Source: Acinetobacter sp. NIPH 2100 | GTDB taxonomy: Bacteria > Pseudomonadota > Gammaproteobacteria > Pseudomonadales > Moraxellaceae | Length of the DNA stretch: 64,000 nt | Assembly (NCBI RefSeq): GCF_000369805.1 | Contig: NZ_KB850224.1 | Location: forward strand, 3,452,460 to 3,516,459 | Direction: 5' to 3' | Part shown: in pieces, positions 17,654-25,247 of the stretch | Layout: the number at the start of each line of letters is the position of its first letter | Position numbering within the stretch: the first letter of the stretch is position 1 | Notes under the pieces: model-generated | The model's database searches: none | What the model was told of the DNA's origin: nothing | Seen by the model: only the letters and a program-made list of their open reading frames with translations | Program-made: the position numbers and the translations under genes

Positions 17654-19858
17654 TTAGTGTTTATACCAACCAAACATTTGGAAGATATACGGTGCATAGG
17701 TCACCAAGACCAAAGATGAGAACAATACGATAATCGGCAATAACCAGCGCTCATAACGGAAGTAGAAACTGGTGTATTTCTCTTTCGCTTCCTTATCGGC
17801 GGCCGTAACCTCTTCATCCCCGACGGAGAGTCGCGTCAGTAAGTGGTTCAAAGCAACAGGCGGCGTTACATAACCGAATTCGAATGCAACCAATACGATC
17901 ATCCAGAAGTGGATCGGATGGATACCATTCTCGTAGGCCACAGGTGCAACCGTTGCAGCAACTAAAATCACCGCACCAAATGGATCTGTTGTCATACCAA
18001 TAATGGCAAGTAACAGCGCAATAAAGGCAAGTGAAATATAGATATTACCCAAGTGTGTCGGTAATAACTCAACCACTTCAGCACGCTCAATTAAACCACC
18101 GACACTTGCAGATAATGCCATAAGCAGAATCAATGCACCGATATGTCCAACCGTTTCTGAGGTTGCAAAACGTAATGCACCACCAAAACCAAAGCTCTTA
18201 CTGCCATGTGGATCATGTGATTTCAAGAATTCTGATTTCTTTTCATGCTCACGAACCAGTGCTTCATGCTTGGCATCAACGACTGGCGCAGGTGCAAGTT
18301 TTGCTGAAAACAACTTGTCAAACAAGATCATTGCAATCAACACCAACGGTAAAATCATCGGTGCAGTGAATTCATTGATCGATGTATCTAAAGCAAGCTT
18401 ATAGAACATCACAACGGCAAAACCAATGATCACATAAGGAATCACAGGTACGCACGCACGCAACATGCCAGGAACTGCAATTTTAGGCGAGTTCACACGG
18501 AATTTTTCTTCAGCAAGAATTAAAGAAACACCAAGGAAAATGAATGCTGTTAACCAGAATACATAGATACCATGATCAAATAATTCTGTAGAGGTCACAT
18601 GACGGCTGTCCAACATCGAAATCAAGATCACAAGTAAGCATGGACGAATGACCACACCTAAAGAACCTGACATCGCAGATACAGCGAGTGCATATTGACG
18701 ACGTGCACCAGAGTTCCAGACTTCTTTATAGATGATTGCACCCGCTGCAATAACGAAAATACCAGAAGCACCTGTATATGCTGTTGGAATCGCTGCTGCA
18801 ATCAAGATTAACCATGTTAATGTTTCAGGTGCCAAGTTCCATGGACGTAGGATGTTTAAGAATAAATCCATCACACGTGTTTGAGTGAGCAACATACCTG
18901 CCCAAATAAACAATGCAAGATTTAAGAAAATCCCCGAGAACTCAACCAAGATACCTAAGTAAATCCCTTGCCCCATCGGATAATCCATGAAGAAGGTAAA
19001 TACAATCCCTGTCACCAAGGACATGAAGGCATACAGTGGGACACTGAGTAAAGCTAAACCAAAGTTACCTTTCGGCTGTGCAGTTTTTGGAATAAAGATA
19101 AACTGGAAAATACTGATAATGGTCAGCGATACAAACAGTGCAATCCACAACCAATACAAGACAGCTGTTTTACCCGCAACCTCGACCCCAGAATTCAATA
19201 CCGAGTGGTATTGGCTAATCACTGAATAACTGAGTAAAGCATTACCTGCAACCATCAACGCCGAATAAACACGGAAGTCAATTTTAGTTTTTGGTGCACG
19301 CAAACCAATATGGTGATAACGCAAAGATGCTGTAATCGAAGCAAACAACACCATGATTAATAAAATAACAGTTTGGTTTTCAGATCCTAGTTTAAAGATA
19401 CCGAAGAAGGTGGTTTCAACTTTACGATAAGTACGAATGCTTGGATGAGCTTCCAAGTGCTTCATTGCTTTATCATAGAATTGATATTTTTCTTCACACT
19501 GTTGCTGTGCTGCGAGTAACGATGCACGCACATCAGATTCAGAAGCCGCACCAAACATACTGGCAAATTCATCGGCAGCATTGGCTTTCATCTGCTCTTG
19601 AACTTGTGCATCAATGTTAGGATGTCGATCACAAGATGGTTTTTCAGGTTCCGCACGTAAAAATGAGTACTGCATCCCTGTTGTTTGATCACCATACAGA
19701 CGCTCCCCCATACGAAGCATCTGACCGTGAATCATCTCGCCTGTACCAATAAGCAAAGTCATTAGCAACAAAGCAAGAATGATGAATGTTGATATCCAAT
19801 CATTCCAGATATAGCCTAACCGGGCTAATCCGGATTTATTCTCTTGATCATTTTGCAT
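17654..19858 (-). CDS. TRAP transporter fused permease (DctQ-DctM type)
   Basis: 734 residues. Residues 1-280 hold four hydrophobic segments with a large hydrophilic insert (about 55-155, several cysteines) corresponding to the small Q subunit. Residues from about 285 form the M subunit: GILVEFSGIFLNLALFIWAGMLL, IPTAYTGASGIFVIAAGAIIY, MSGSLGVVIRPCLLVILISM, and FEFGYVTPPVALNHLLTRL near the C-terminus, which matches the conserved GxxTPPVG-like motif of DctM. Such permeases import organic acids with sodium coupling and need a periplasmic DctP-type protein, which is not encoded nearby. Substrate unknown. A TatT-like lipoprotein gene lies two genes upstream. Confidence 0.85.
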   Translation of the reverse strand: MQNDQENKSGLARLGYIWNDWISTFIILALLLMTLLIGTGEMIHGQMLRMGERLYGDQTTGMQYSFLRAEPEKPSCDRHPNIDAQVQEQMKANAADEFASMFGAASESDVRASLLAAQQQCEEKYQFYDKAMKHLEAHPSIRTYRKVETTFFGIFKLGSENQTVILLIMVLFASITASLRYHHIGLRAPKTKIDFRVYSALMVAGNALLSYSVISQYHSVLNSGVEVAGKTAVLYWLWIALFVSLTIISIFQFIFIPKTAQPKGNFGLALLSVPLYAFMSLVTGIVFTFFMDYPMGQGIYLGILVEFSGIFLNLALFIWAGMLLTQTRVMDLFLNILRPWNLAPETLTWLILIAAAIPTAYTGASGIFVIAAGAIIYKEVWNSGARRQYALAVSAMSGSLGVVIRPCLLVILISMLDSRHVTSTELFDHGIYVFWLTAFIFLGVSLILAEEKFRVNSPKIAVPGMLRACVPVIPYVIIGFAVVMFYKLALDTSINEFTAPMILPLVLIAMILFDKLFSAKLAPAPVVDAKHEALVREHEKKSEFLKSHDPHGSKSFGFGGALRFATSETVGHIGALILLMALSASVGGLIERAEVVELLPTHLGNIYISLAFIALLLAIIGMTTDPFGAVILVAATVAPVAYENGIHPIHFWMIVLVAFEFGYVTPPVALNHLLTRLSVGDEEVTAADKEAKEKYTSFYFRYERWLLPIIVLFSSLVLVTYAPYIFQMFGWYKH

Positions 19859-20042
19859 GTCTATTCCAGTTTATTGTTATCAACATCCATCCAAAGATGT
19901 TGAATCATGCGATGTCCATGGTTGATAGATAAATGAATTTACCCTCTTCTTAACCAATCCCTTTTAAACCGATTAAATTTGCAGCAAACTTTTTCAAAAA
20001 AGAATGACTGCAATCACTTTATTGTTGGTTATTTTTATCAAT

Positions 20043-20618
20043 TTATATGTTCTCTGTTTTCCTTCTTATCAATAAATAGCTTAAACCACATATCACACCA
20101 CCAATCGCACCAATCAGATGCGCTTCGGTCAGTACAGGGCTACCAATGAGCTGAGCCGTCCCTGTTTGTCCAAAAGAGTTTTCCCAGATCAGTTTCGCAG
20201 CGATCAGTGCCAACACTAACATTGCAAATTTACGTTCATTCTTATATTGCAAATACACCAATCCGACTGCGGTATATAAACCATGCAAAACCCCTGAAAG
20301 GCCTGCATAAGCATCAATATAAGGCAAATAGAAATAAAAAACTAAACTAATGAATGGGGGAAGTAGCAACAACAAAGCCCACAGATGCCAATTGCGTACA
20401 TGAGGAAAAATAAATGGTAAACATGCAAATGCCAACATATTCAGCAAGAAATGAATCCAACCCACATGTACCCAATGCGCGGTCCATAACCGCCAAAACT
20501 CAGTCAGCAGACTGGGTCTCCAATAAATAAAATGATCTGCAAACACTTGTAGACAAGCCGATATGGAAATACATATCGCGATCAAAATGACTTTCCGTAT
20601 CCATATTTGATCTTTCAT
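20043..20618 (-). CDS. rrtA: Rhombosortase-like intramembrane serine protease
   Basis: 191 residues, six predicted helices, rhomboid fold. The catalytic Ser is in GLSG (Ser108 within DAYAGLSGVLHGLY), with His167 in TEAHLIGAIGG as the general base; HFLLN (His56, Asn60) supplies the oxyanion residues. YAGLSGVLHG is the rhombosortase version of the rhomboid GxSG box. Rhombosortases process proteins with a C-terminal GlyGly-CTERM tail for surface delivery; none of the proteins encoded in this window ends in such a tail. It lies 75 bases after the TatT-like gene's stop codon, behind a terminator, and is probably transcribed separately. Confidence 0.8.
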   Translation of the reverse strand: MKDQIWIRKVILIAICISISACLQVFADHFIYWRPSLLTEFWRLWTAHWVHVGWIHFLLNMLAFACLPFIFPHVRNWHLWALLLLLPPFISLVFYFYLPYIDAYAGLSGVLHGLYTAVGLVYLQYKNERKFAMLVLALIAAKLIWENSFGQTGTAQLIGSPVLTEAHLIGAIGGVICGLSYLLIRRKTENI

Positions 20619-20633
20619 TTATCTATCACCTCT

Positions 20634-20681
20634 TAAAAAACAGACCTTTTACAAGTTTAGATGTTTCAAATGTAAAAGGTC
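20634..20681 (-). terminator. Terminator of the TatT-like gene
   Basis: On the minus strand GACCTTTTACA ... TGTAAAAGGTC (11 of 11 bp, 17-base loop; plus-strand 20643-20681) followed by TGTTTTTT. Confidence 0.8.
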
Positions 20682-20693
20682 GTTTAATTCAGG

Positions 20694-21797
20694 TTACTGT
20701 GCTGGTGTTTCTGATGCTGGCGCTGATTCATCTTGAGCTGGTGCAGGTGCGGCATCGCCGCCACCATCAAACAATGAATCTAACTCTGCTGAGCTTTCTT
20801 GTTTATCATCCCAGAATGAAGTCAGACCTTCATCACTCGCTCTCACACCCGTATTTTCAGTCCAATAACGATCTGCAATCCCACGGACCATCAAGCCCGC
20901 CATTTTATCAATCAATCTGAATTGTGGGTTAGCCGGCTTATCCTCACCGGTTGCTGCTGCATATGAACGGAAAGCATCACGTAGTTTTGCATCATCACCA
21001 CTGGCTTGTGCAGCAACCGCATAAAGTGCATGCGCTAAACGAACACCTTTTTTCTCGCCAATTGCCATGGATTGCTTCATGGTGGCATACGGTTCAGGCT
21101 TTCCATCACCCGCACCTGGTAATAAGGTCCAGATCACCGCACGGGTTGCCATCGGCGCACCCCAGAATTTTTCATTATCCAAGCACGCCATGCCTCGTTC
21201 AACAATCCCTGCAATATCTTTAGGGACATTAATCGCACCGCCCGAGTTAATATCATTGGTCATGGCCTGAAGACCACTCACCATACCCAGTAAATAAACG
21301 GTTTGATCTAAATCATTACGCATGGTTGGGCATGAATCGCCTAATTTATATTTGTATTTGGTTTCCCAGCGATTCGCAAAAAGTTGATAACCTGCATATT
21401 GACGTTCAGCAGCAATCGCAGCCCAACGTTTCTGTTCAATACGCGCATCTTGCGCTTCAGACACTTGCCCCGCTTTAGAGGCACGTAAATAACGTAATTC
21501 TGCTTCTAGGGCTTGATTCTCGGCACACACACCAGCTGCTGTATAAAGCAATACCGCCATACGCGTCGGATCAGCACCCATATCTTTGGTTGACATCACT
21601 GCAGGCGTTAAAGCATTACCTGAGTTACACACCATTTCGGCATCATCCATCGACAAAATCGGTGGAACGATATGCTTTTCACCAAAACCAAGTGCAACAT
21701 TGGCACCGGTTTTAATCACATACGAGCATCCTGACAGCATTGATGTTGTTAATACTGCAACCGCCACACCTTGCCCAATTTTCTGGAGTTTAGACAT
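20694..21797 (-). CDS. Lipoprotein resembling TRAP-associated TatT components
   Basis: 367 residues. Lipoprotein signal with lipobox LSGC, Cys24. After it come ILSMDDAEMVCNSGNALTPAVM and PTRMAVLLYTAAGVCAE, which resemble the start of TatT proteins (helical repeat lipoproteins that pair with TRAP binding proteins); a mostly helical body follows. The tail from about residue 335 is a disordered Asp/Ala/Pro/Glu-rich stretch. The neighbourhood (TRAP permease 835 bases further on, same strand) favours the TatT reading. The family call is from pattern memory rather than alignment; it could also be an unrelated Acinetobacter lipoprotein. Confidence 0.55.
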   Translation of the reverse strand: MSKLQKIGQGVAVAVLTTSMLSGCSYVIKTGANVALGFGEKHIVPPILSMDDAEMVCNSGNALTPAVMSTKDMGADPTRMAVLLYTAAGVCAENQALEAELRYLRASKAGQVSEAQDARIEQKRWAAIAAERQYAGYQLFANRWETKYKYKLGDSCPTMRNDLDQTVYLLGMVSGLQAMTNDINSGGAINVPKDIAGIVERGMACLDNEKFWGAPMATRAVIWTLLPGAGDGKPEPYATMKQSMAIGEKKGVRLAHALYAVAAQASGDDAKLRDAFRSYAAATGEDKPANPQFRLIDKMAGLMVRGIADRYWTENTGVRASDEGLTSFWDDKQESSAELDSLFDGGGDAAPAPAQDESAPASETPAQ

Positions 21798-22030
21798 ACT
21801 TCCTGTCCCTCTAATAATTTGTTTTTTCCTTTTAGCTGTACATTATCAGATGCAATACTTGAATTAAAGAGTAATTGCTCTAATTTAACGAGGACATTTT
21901 GACATAATTCACAAATGAAAGAATTGACAGATACGCAGCAATACAGAAATTTCAGGCAAAAAAAAGTAGCATTGCGACGGTTCAGCACATGCTACTTATT
22001 AACTGGTAAAATCGTGAAACTCTTTATATT

Positions 22031-22132
22031 TTAGTTTTGTTGAAAATAATCCTTGAGTAATGTTCCAGCTCTTCCTACTACAATCGCCATAACGATCGCA
22101 ATTACCAGAAACATCCACATTGAAATCTCCAT
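22031..22132 (-). CDS. Tiny membrane protein (33 aa), paralog of the next gene
   Basis: Encodes MEISMWMFLVIAIVMAIV then VGRAGTLLKDYFQQN. One transmembrane helix plus a short basic/polar tail. An unusually good ribosome-binding site AGGAGG lies 5 bases before the ATG. It matches the first 33 residues of the 68-aa gene at 22157 at most positions (MEI..W.FLV.AI..AIV.GRAGTLL), so it is a real translated duplicate rather than a chance frame. Function unknown; it lacks the basic C-terminal extension of the paralog. Confidence 0.7.
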   Translation of the reverse strand: MEISMWMFLVIAIVMAIVVGRAGTLLKDYFQQN

Positions 22133-22156
22133 AGAGACCTCCTACACTTTTCGTAT

Positions 22157-22363
22157 CTACTTTTGATAGATACTAGATTGGCGTTCATCATCGATATTCA
22201 CGGGAGAGTGATATATTGATGACACTTTCAATCTCTTTCTCTTGGTCACTACAACTTGAGGTTGGCGTGATTCAAGAAATTCCCTGAGTAAAGTTCCTGC
22301 TCTTCCTATTACAATCGCAAAAATGATTGCGACCACCAGAAACGACCATGTTGGAATTTCCAT
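22157..22363 (-). CDS. Small membrane protein (68 aa), paralog of the 33-aa protein
   Basis: Start set at 22363 (MEIPTWSFLVVAIIF), with GGAGGT 5 bases upstream; a longer frame from 22444 has no such site and its extra 27 residues have no counterpart in the paralog. One transmembrane helix (about 6-22), the shared VIGRAGTLLREFLESRQ segment, then a basic KRKRLK stretch and a polar tail (residues 34-68). Both genes share the GGAGGT spacing, so leader and coding sequence were duplicated together. The paralog starts 24 bases after this stop codon, so they may be co-transcribed. No family recognised; a membrane-anchored regulator of a partner is possible but is inference. Confidence 0.75.
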   Translation of the reverse strand: MEIPTWSFLVVAIIFAIVIGRAGTLLREFLESRQPQVVVTKRKRLKVSSIYHSPVNIDDERQSSIYQK

Positions 22364-22570
22364 TTTGGACCTCCACCATACTTTACGTTGGTGTTTGTAC
22401 TTTAACGAAAATAACTCAGCGTTGATTGCCAGATTGTCTGACAATCATAATTTTCACGATTTTTTAGAGTATTTAATCTAACAATTTAAACAAAATAAAG
22501 CTTAATTTTAATCAAACTATTGAAATTTATATTTTTATTAATTTTATACAGTTGTAGAATTGTCAAACAA

Positions 22571-22966
22571 TTATGTCAGTTTTGCGCGTAATTTTAGCTT
22601 TTTCCACTGCAAATGTGATAATTGATCCCACCAAATTACGCAAGGTGGTTGCTTAGGATGAGCAAAGTACAGCGTGATATAAGCGTGATGATCTAATATT
22701 TTGACAATTTGTCTGCGCTGGATCAGCAAGGCTGGAGCAGAAAATTCAAATGAACACTCTTGATGATCCAAGTATTCAAAACGTTTAATTTGAGGTCGTT
22801 TCAGAAATAAGACCCACGCAACTGCCATCATGCAGATGCACAGCAGCCAAATCCATAATGCAAGCAAGACATAGCTTAAACTCAGAATGGCAATGAAAAT
22901 CATGAGTTGCAATACAATCGCAAAACGACTGCGCTGCAACTCAAAAACACCATTAGCCATGGACAT
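22571..22966 (-). CDS. YgfX-type membrane protein (CptA-like)
   Basis: 131 residues: N-terminal FELQRSR motif, two adjacent transmembrane helices (about 18-56), then a soluble domain with LLIQRRQIVKILDHHAY and CVIWWDQL. This layout and its place immediately after sdhE identify the YgfX family. E. coli YgfX was described as the toxin CptA affecting the cytoskeleton proteins FtsZ and MreB, but is also linked to SdhE function; the toxin role is disputed. The ATG (22966) lies inside the last codons of sdhE, a 14-base overlap, so translation is probably coupled. Confidence 0.8.
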   Translation of the reverse strand: MSMANGVFELQRSRFAIVLQLMIFIAILSLSYVLLALWIWLLCICMMAVAWVLFLKRPQIKRFEYLDHQECSFEFSAPALLIQRRQIVKILDHHAYITLYFAHPKQPPCVIWWDQLSHLQWKKLKLRAKLT

Positions 22967-23210
22967 AGTGTTTTAATTTTAAAATAAAATCTTTTAATTC
23001 TGCACGAGGCGGTTCTCCAACCTCCATAAACCAATCCAATAAATCTGGATCTTCCTGATCAACCAACTCCGCAAATAATGCCTTTTCAGCGATATCTGCT
23101 ATCAGGTAGTGGTTTTTAACATAAGGATCAAAATACACATCGATTTCTTTTAAACCGCGACGTGCACGATATACAACCTTACGCTCTTCCAGTGTCATTT
23201 CATCAGACAT
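22953..23210 (-). CDS. sdhE: SdhE, FAD assembly factor for succinate dehydrogenase
   Basis: 85 residues starting MSDEMTLEERKVVYRARRG at ATG 23210, preceded by GGAG; the frame can be extended to 23303 but the extra 31 residues are foreign to the family. The conserved RGLKE (RGxxE) motif near residue 19, required for covalent flavinylation of SdhA, is intact, followed by DVYFDPYVKNHY and the acidic DQEDPDLLDWFM region. Cytosolic. Divergent from the acyl-CoA dehydrogenase gene across 187 bases. Confidence 0.93.
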   Translation of the reverse strand: MSDEMTLEERKVVYRARRGLKEIDVYFDPYVKNHYLIADIAEKALFAELVDQEDPDLLDWFMEVGEPPRAELKDFILKLKHYVHG

Positions 23211-23397
23211 TATTGGCTCCGCAATGCAACAATTTCCCCATAGTGTACCCGATCTCCCCGATGAAGTTCTTAGAGATTTTTCCCAAGTGACCAAATACAT
23301 CAATCAAATTGAGCATTGATCACATTGTTCAATATTTTCGATTTCTTGTATGGTGATATCGATGATTTAAATCCAACACACTAGGGAAAAATAACAA

Positions 23398-24570
23398 ATG
23401 CAATCAGGTGCTATTCGTCCAATTCCAAACATGCTCCCACGCAAACTGTTTACTTCAGACCATGAAGCGTTCCGCGAAACGGTCCGTAAATTTTATGAGA
23501 AAGAAGTTGTTCCCAATATTGAAAAATATGAAACACAACAACATGTAGATCGTGATTTATGGAATAAGGCAGGGGCGCTTGGTCTGCTCTGTACCACCAT
23601 GCCAGAACAATACGGTGGTTCGGGTGTAGATCGTCTTTACAGTATGATTCTCATTGAAGAGCAAGCCTATGCCATGGATTCCAGCACGGGTTTTTCTTTG
23701 CATTCTGACATCGTTGCCAACTATATCAATAACTTCGGCAATGAAGAGCAAAAGCAGCACTGGTTACCGAAGATGGCAACAGGTGAAGCAGTTACAGCAA
23801 TTGCGATGACTGAACCAGGTACAGGTTCAGACTTACAAGCAGTTCGCACAACAGCGGTATTGGATGGCGATGAATATGTAATTAATGGTTCTAAAATATT
23901 TATCACCAATGGCTACCTTTGCGACATGGCGATTGTCGTCTGTAAAACCGGAAACAATGAAAAGGGTTCAGCAAACTTATCCCTACTGATTGTAGAAGCA
24001 GATCGCGCAGGTTTCAGCAAAGGTAAACCACTGAATAAAATTGGGATGAAAGGCCAAGATACCTGTGAACTGTTCTTTGATAATGTCCGTGTTCCTAAAG
24101 AAAACTTATTAGGTATGGAAGGCATGGGCTTTATCATGTTAATGAAAGAGCTTGCTTGGGAACGTATGCTGGTCGCGATTATCTGCCAAGCAGGTGCTGA
24201 AGCAGCTTTCGCACATACCGTGCAATACACCAAAGACCGTAAAGCATTTGGTAAAGCAATTTCAACTTTCCAGAACACTCGCTTTAAATTGGCAGAATTA
24301 CGCACAGAAATTGATTTCTGCCGTACCTATTTAGATCGCTGTATGGAACTACAGCTTGAAGAAAACTTAGGGGTGGATGCTGCGGCAGCTGCAAAATACA
24401 AAATTTCAGATATGTTCTCAAAAGTCGTCGATGAGTGCTTACAGCTGCATGGTGGCTATGGCTATATGTTGGAATATCCAATTGCACGTGCTTATATCGA
24501 CAACCGTGCTAACCGTATCTATGCAGGTACCAATGAAATCATGAAAGAACTGATTTCCCGTACCCTCTAA
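23398..24570 (+). CDS. Acyl-CoA dehydrogenase (long-chain/isovaleryl-type active site)
   Basis: 390 residues, FAD-dependent, first step of beta-oxidation or branched-chain acyl-CoA oxidation. Domain signature AIAMTEPGTGSDLQAVRT near 140-155, then the RKAFGKAISTFQNTRFKLAEL segment near 285, and the C-terminal YAGTNEIMKELISRTL. The usual medium-chain catalytic Glu in YEGT is replaced by Ala (YAGT); instead Glu255 in ELAWERML is at the position used by LCAD and isovaleryl-CoA dehydrogenase. AGGGA lies 10-14 bases upstream. A weak dyad at 23309 may regulate it. Ends at a terminator. Confidence 0.9.
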   Translation: MQSGAIRPIPNMLPRKLFTSDHEAFRETVRKFYEKEVVPNIEKYETQQHVDRDLWNKAGALGLLCTTMPEQYGGSGVDRLYSMILIEEQAYAMDSSTGFSLHSDIVANYINNFGNEEQKQHWLPKMATGEAVTAIAMTEPGTGSDLQAVRTTAVLDGDEYVINGSKIFITNGYLCDMAIVVCKTGNNEKGSANLSLLIVEADRAGFSKGKPLNKIGMKGQDTCELFFDNVRVPKENLLGMEGMGFIMLMKELAWERMLVAIICQAGAEAAFAHTVQYTKDRKAFGKAISTFQNTRFKLAELRTEIDFCRTYLDRCMELQLEENLGVDAAAAAKYKISDMFSKVVDECLQLHGGYGYMLEYPIARAYIDNRANRIYAGTNEIMKELISRTL

Positions 24571-24584
24571 ATATCAATAGAGAA

Positions 24585-24620
24585 AAGGGATCGTACTTCT
24601 ATGCACGATCCCTTTTTTTA
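24585..24620. terminator. Bidirectional terminator
   Basis: Perfect stem AAGGGATCGT / ACGATCCCTT (24585-24614) with a 10-base loop; T run to 24619 for the plus strand, A run on the other side for the minus gene ending at 24622. Confidence 0.9.
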
Positions 24621-24621
24621 T

Positions 24622-25122
24622 TTATTTCGATTCAGCTTTTTCAGCAGTTTGCACTGGCGGTGGATTCATCCTTGTCATCAGTTGCTTCACTTTAGGGTTG
24701 TCAATATATTGTTGCATGGTGGTATTCAGCGCAGTACGCGCATTTTGTGTCGTGAAATGCGCCACTTCACTACCTACATCACTGGCCTTCTTTGCCCATG
24801 CCTTTCCTTCTACAGATTGATAGAAAGTCAAAGCGGCCTGTAACTCTTTCTGACTAAAACTTTCTACATAACGTTGCACAATAAACTGCTTACGCTGTTC
24901 ACTATTCAGATTTTTACTCAAATCGGTATAAAAGCTTTCGGGTAGATCCTTCGGCAAACGCATACGGATTTGCTCTAAAATCATTTTATCGGTGTTTTGC
25001 AAACCCTGTTCCGTGCCATCCACCGAGACCAATTTTTGTGCAATGGTTTCCTTTTGTTTTATATCATCGGCAAAAGCCACGCTACTCGATAAGAGTATCC
25101 CCATAATGATGAGTTTTTTCAT
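24622..25122 (-). CDS. DUF2059-domain periplasmic protein
   Basis: 166 residues. Signal peptide MKKLIIMGILLSSSVAFA, then a small helical domain with the DUF2059 pattern FSQKELQAALTFYQSVEGKAWAKK at about 90-113. Start taken as ATG 25122 with AGGGA 7 bases upstream; the preceding TTG (25125) adds one residue only. Function of DUF2059 is unknown; the protein is probably periplasmic, since no membrane segment follows the signal. Confidence 0.85.
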   Translation of the reverse strand: MKKLIIMGILLSSSVAFADDIKQKETIAQKLVSVDGTEQGLQNTDKMILEQIRMRLPKDLPESFYTDLSKNLNSEQRKQFIVQRYVESFSQKELQAALTFYQSVEGKAWAKKASDVGSEVAHFTTQNARTALNTTMQQYIDNPKVKQLMTRMNPPPVQTAEKAESK

Positions 25123-25194
25123 CAAACTATCCCTAATCTGAATTTTCTAATTTGCTCAATATACGCGATATTTGCATGATTAAAACCCTCTTTA

Positions 25195-25228
25195 AAATAA
25201 AAAACCCTATGCATTGGCATAGGGTTTT
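25195..25228 (-). terminator. Terminator of almA
   Basis: Perfect 12-bp stem AAAACCCTATGC / GCATAGGGTTTT (25201-25228) with a 4-base loop; the minus-strand transcript continues into a U-rich tract. Confidence 0.9.
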
Positions 25229-25247
25229 AAGATATTCAGTTCAGTAA

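Noticed and set aside
21749..21988. 79-aa frame on the minus strand upstream of the TatT-like lipoprotein
   Set aside because: It runs 49 bases into the lipoprotein gene in another frame and has no recognisable features or ribosome-binding site.
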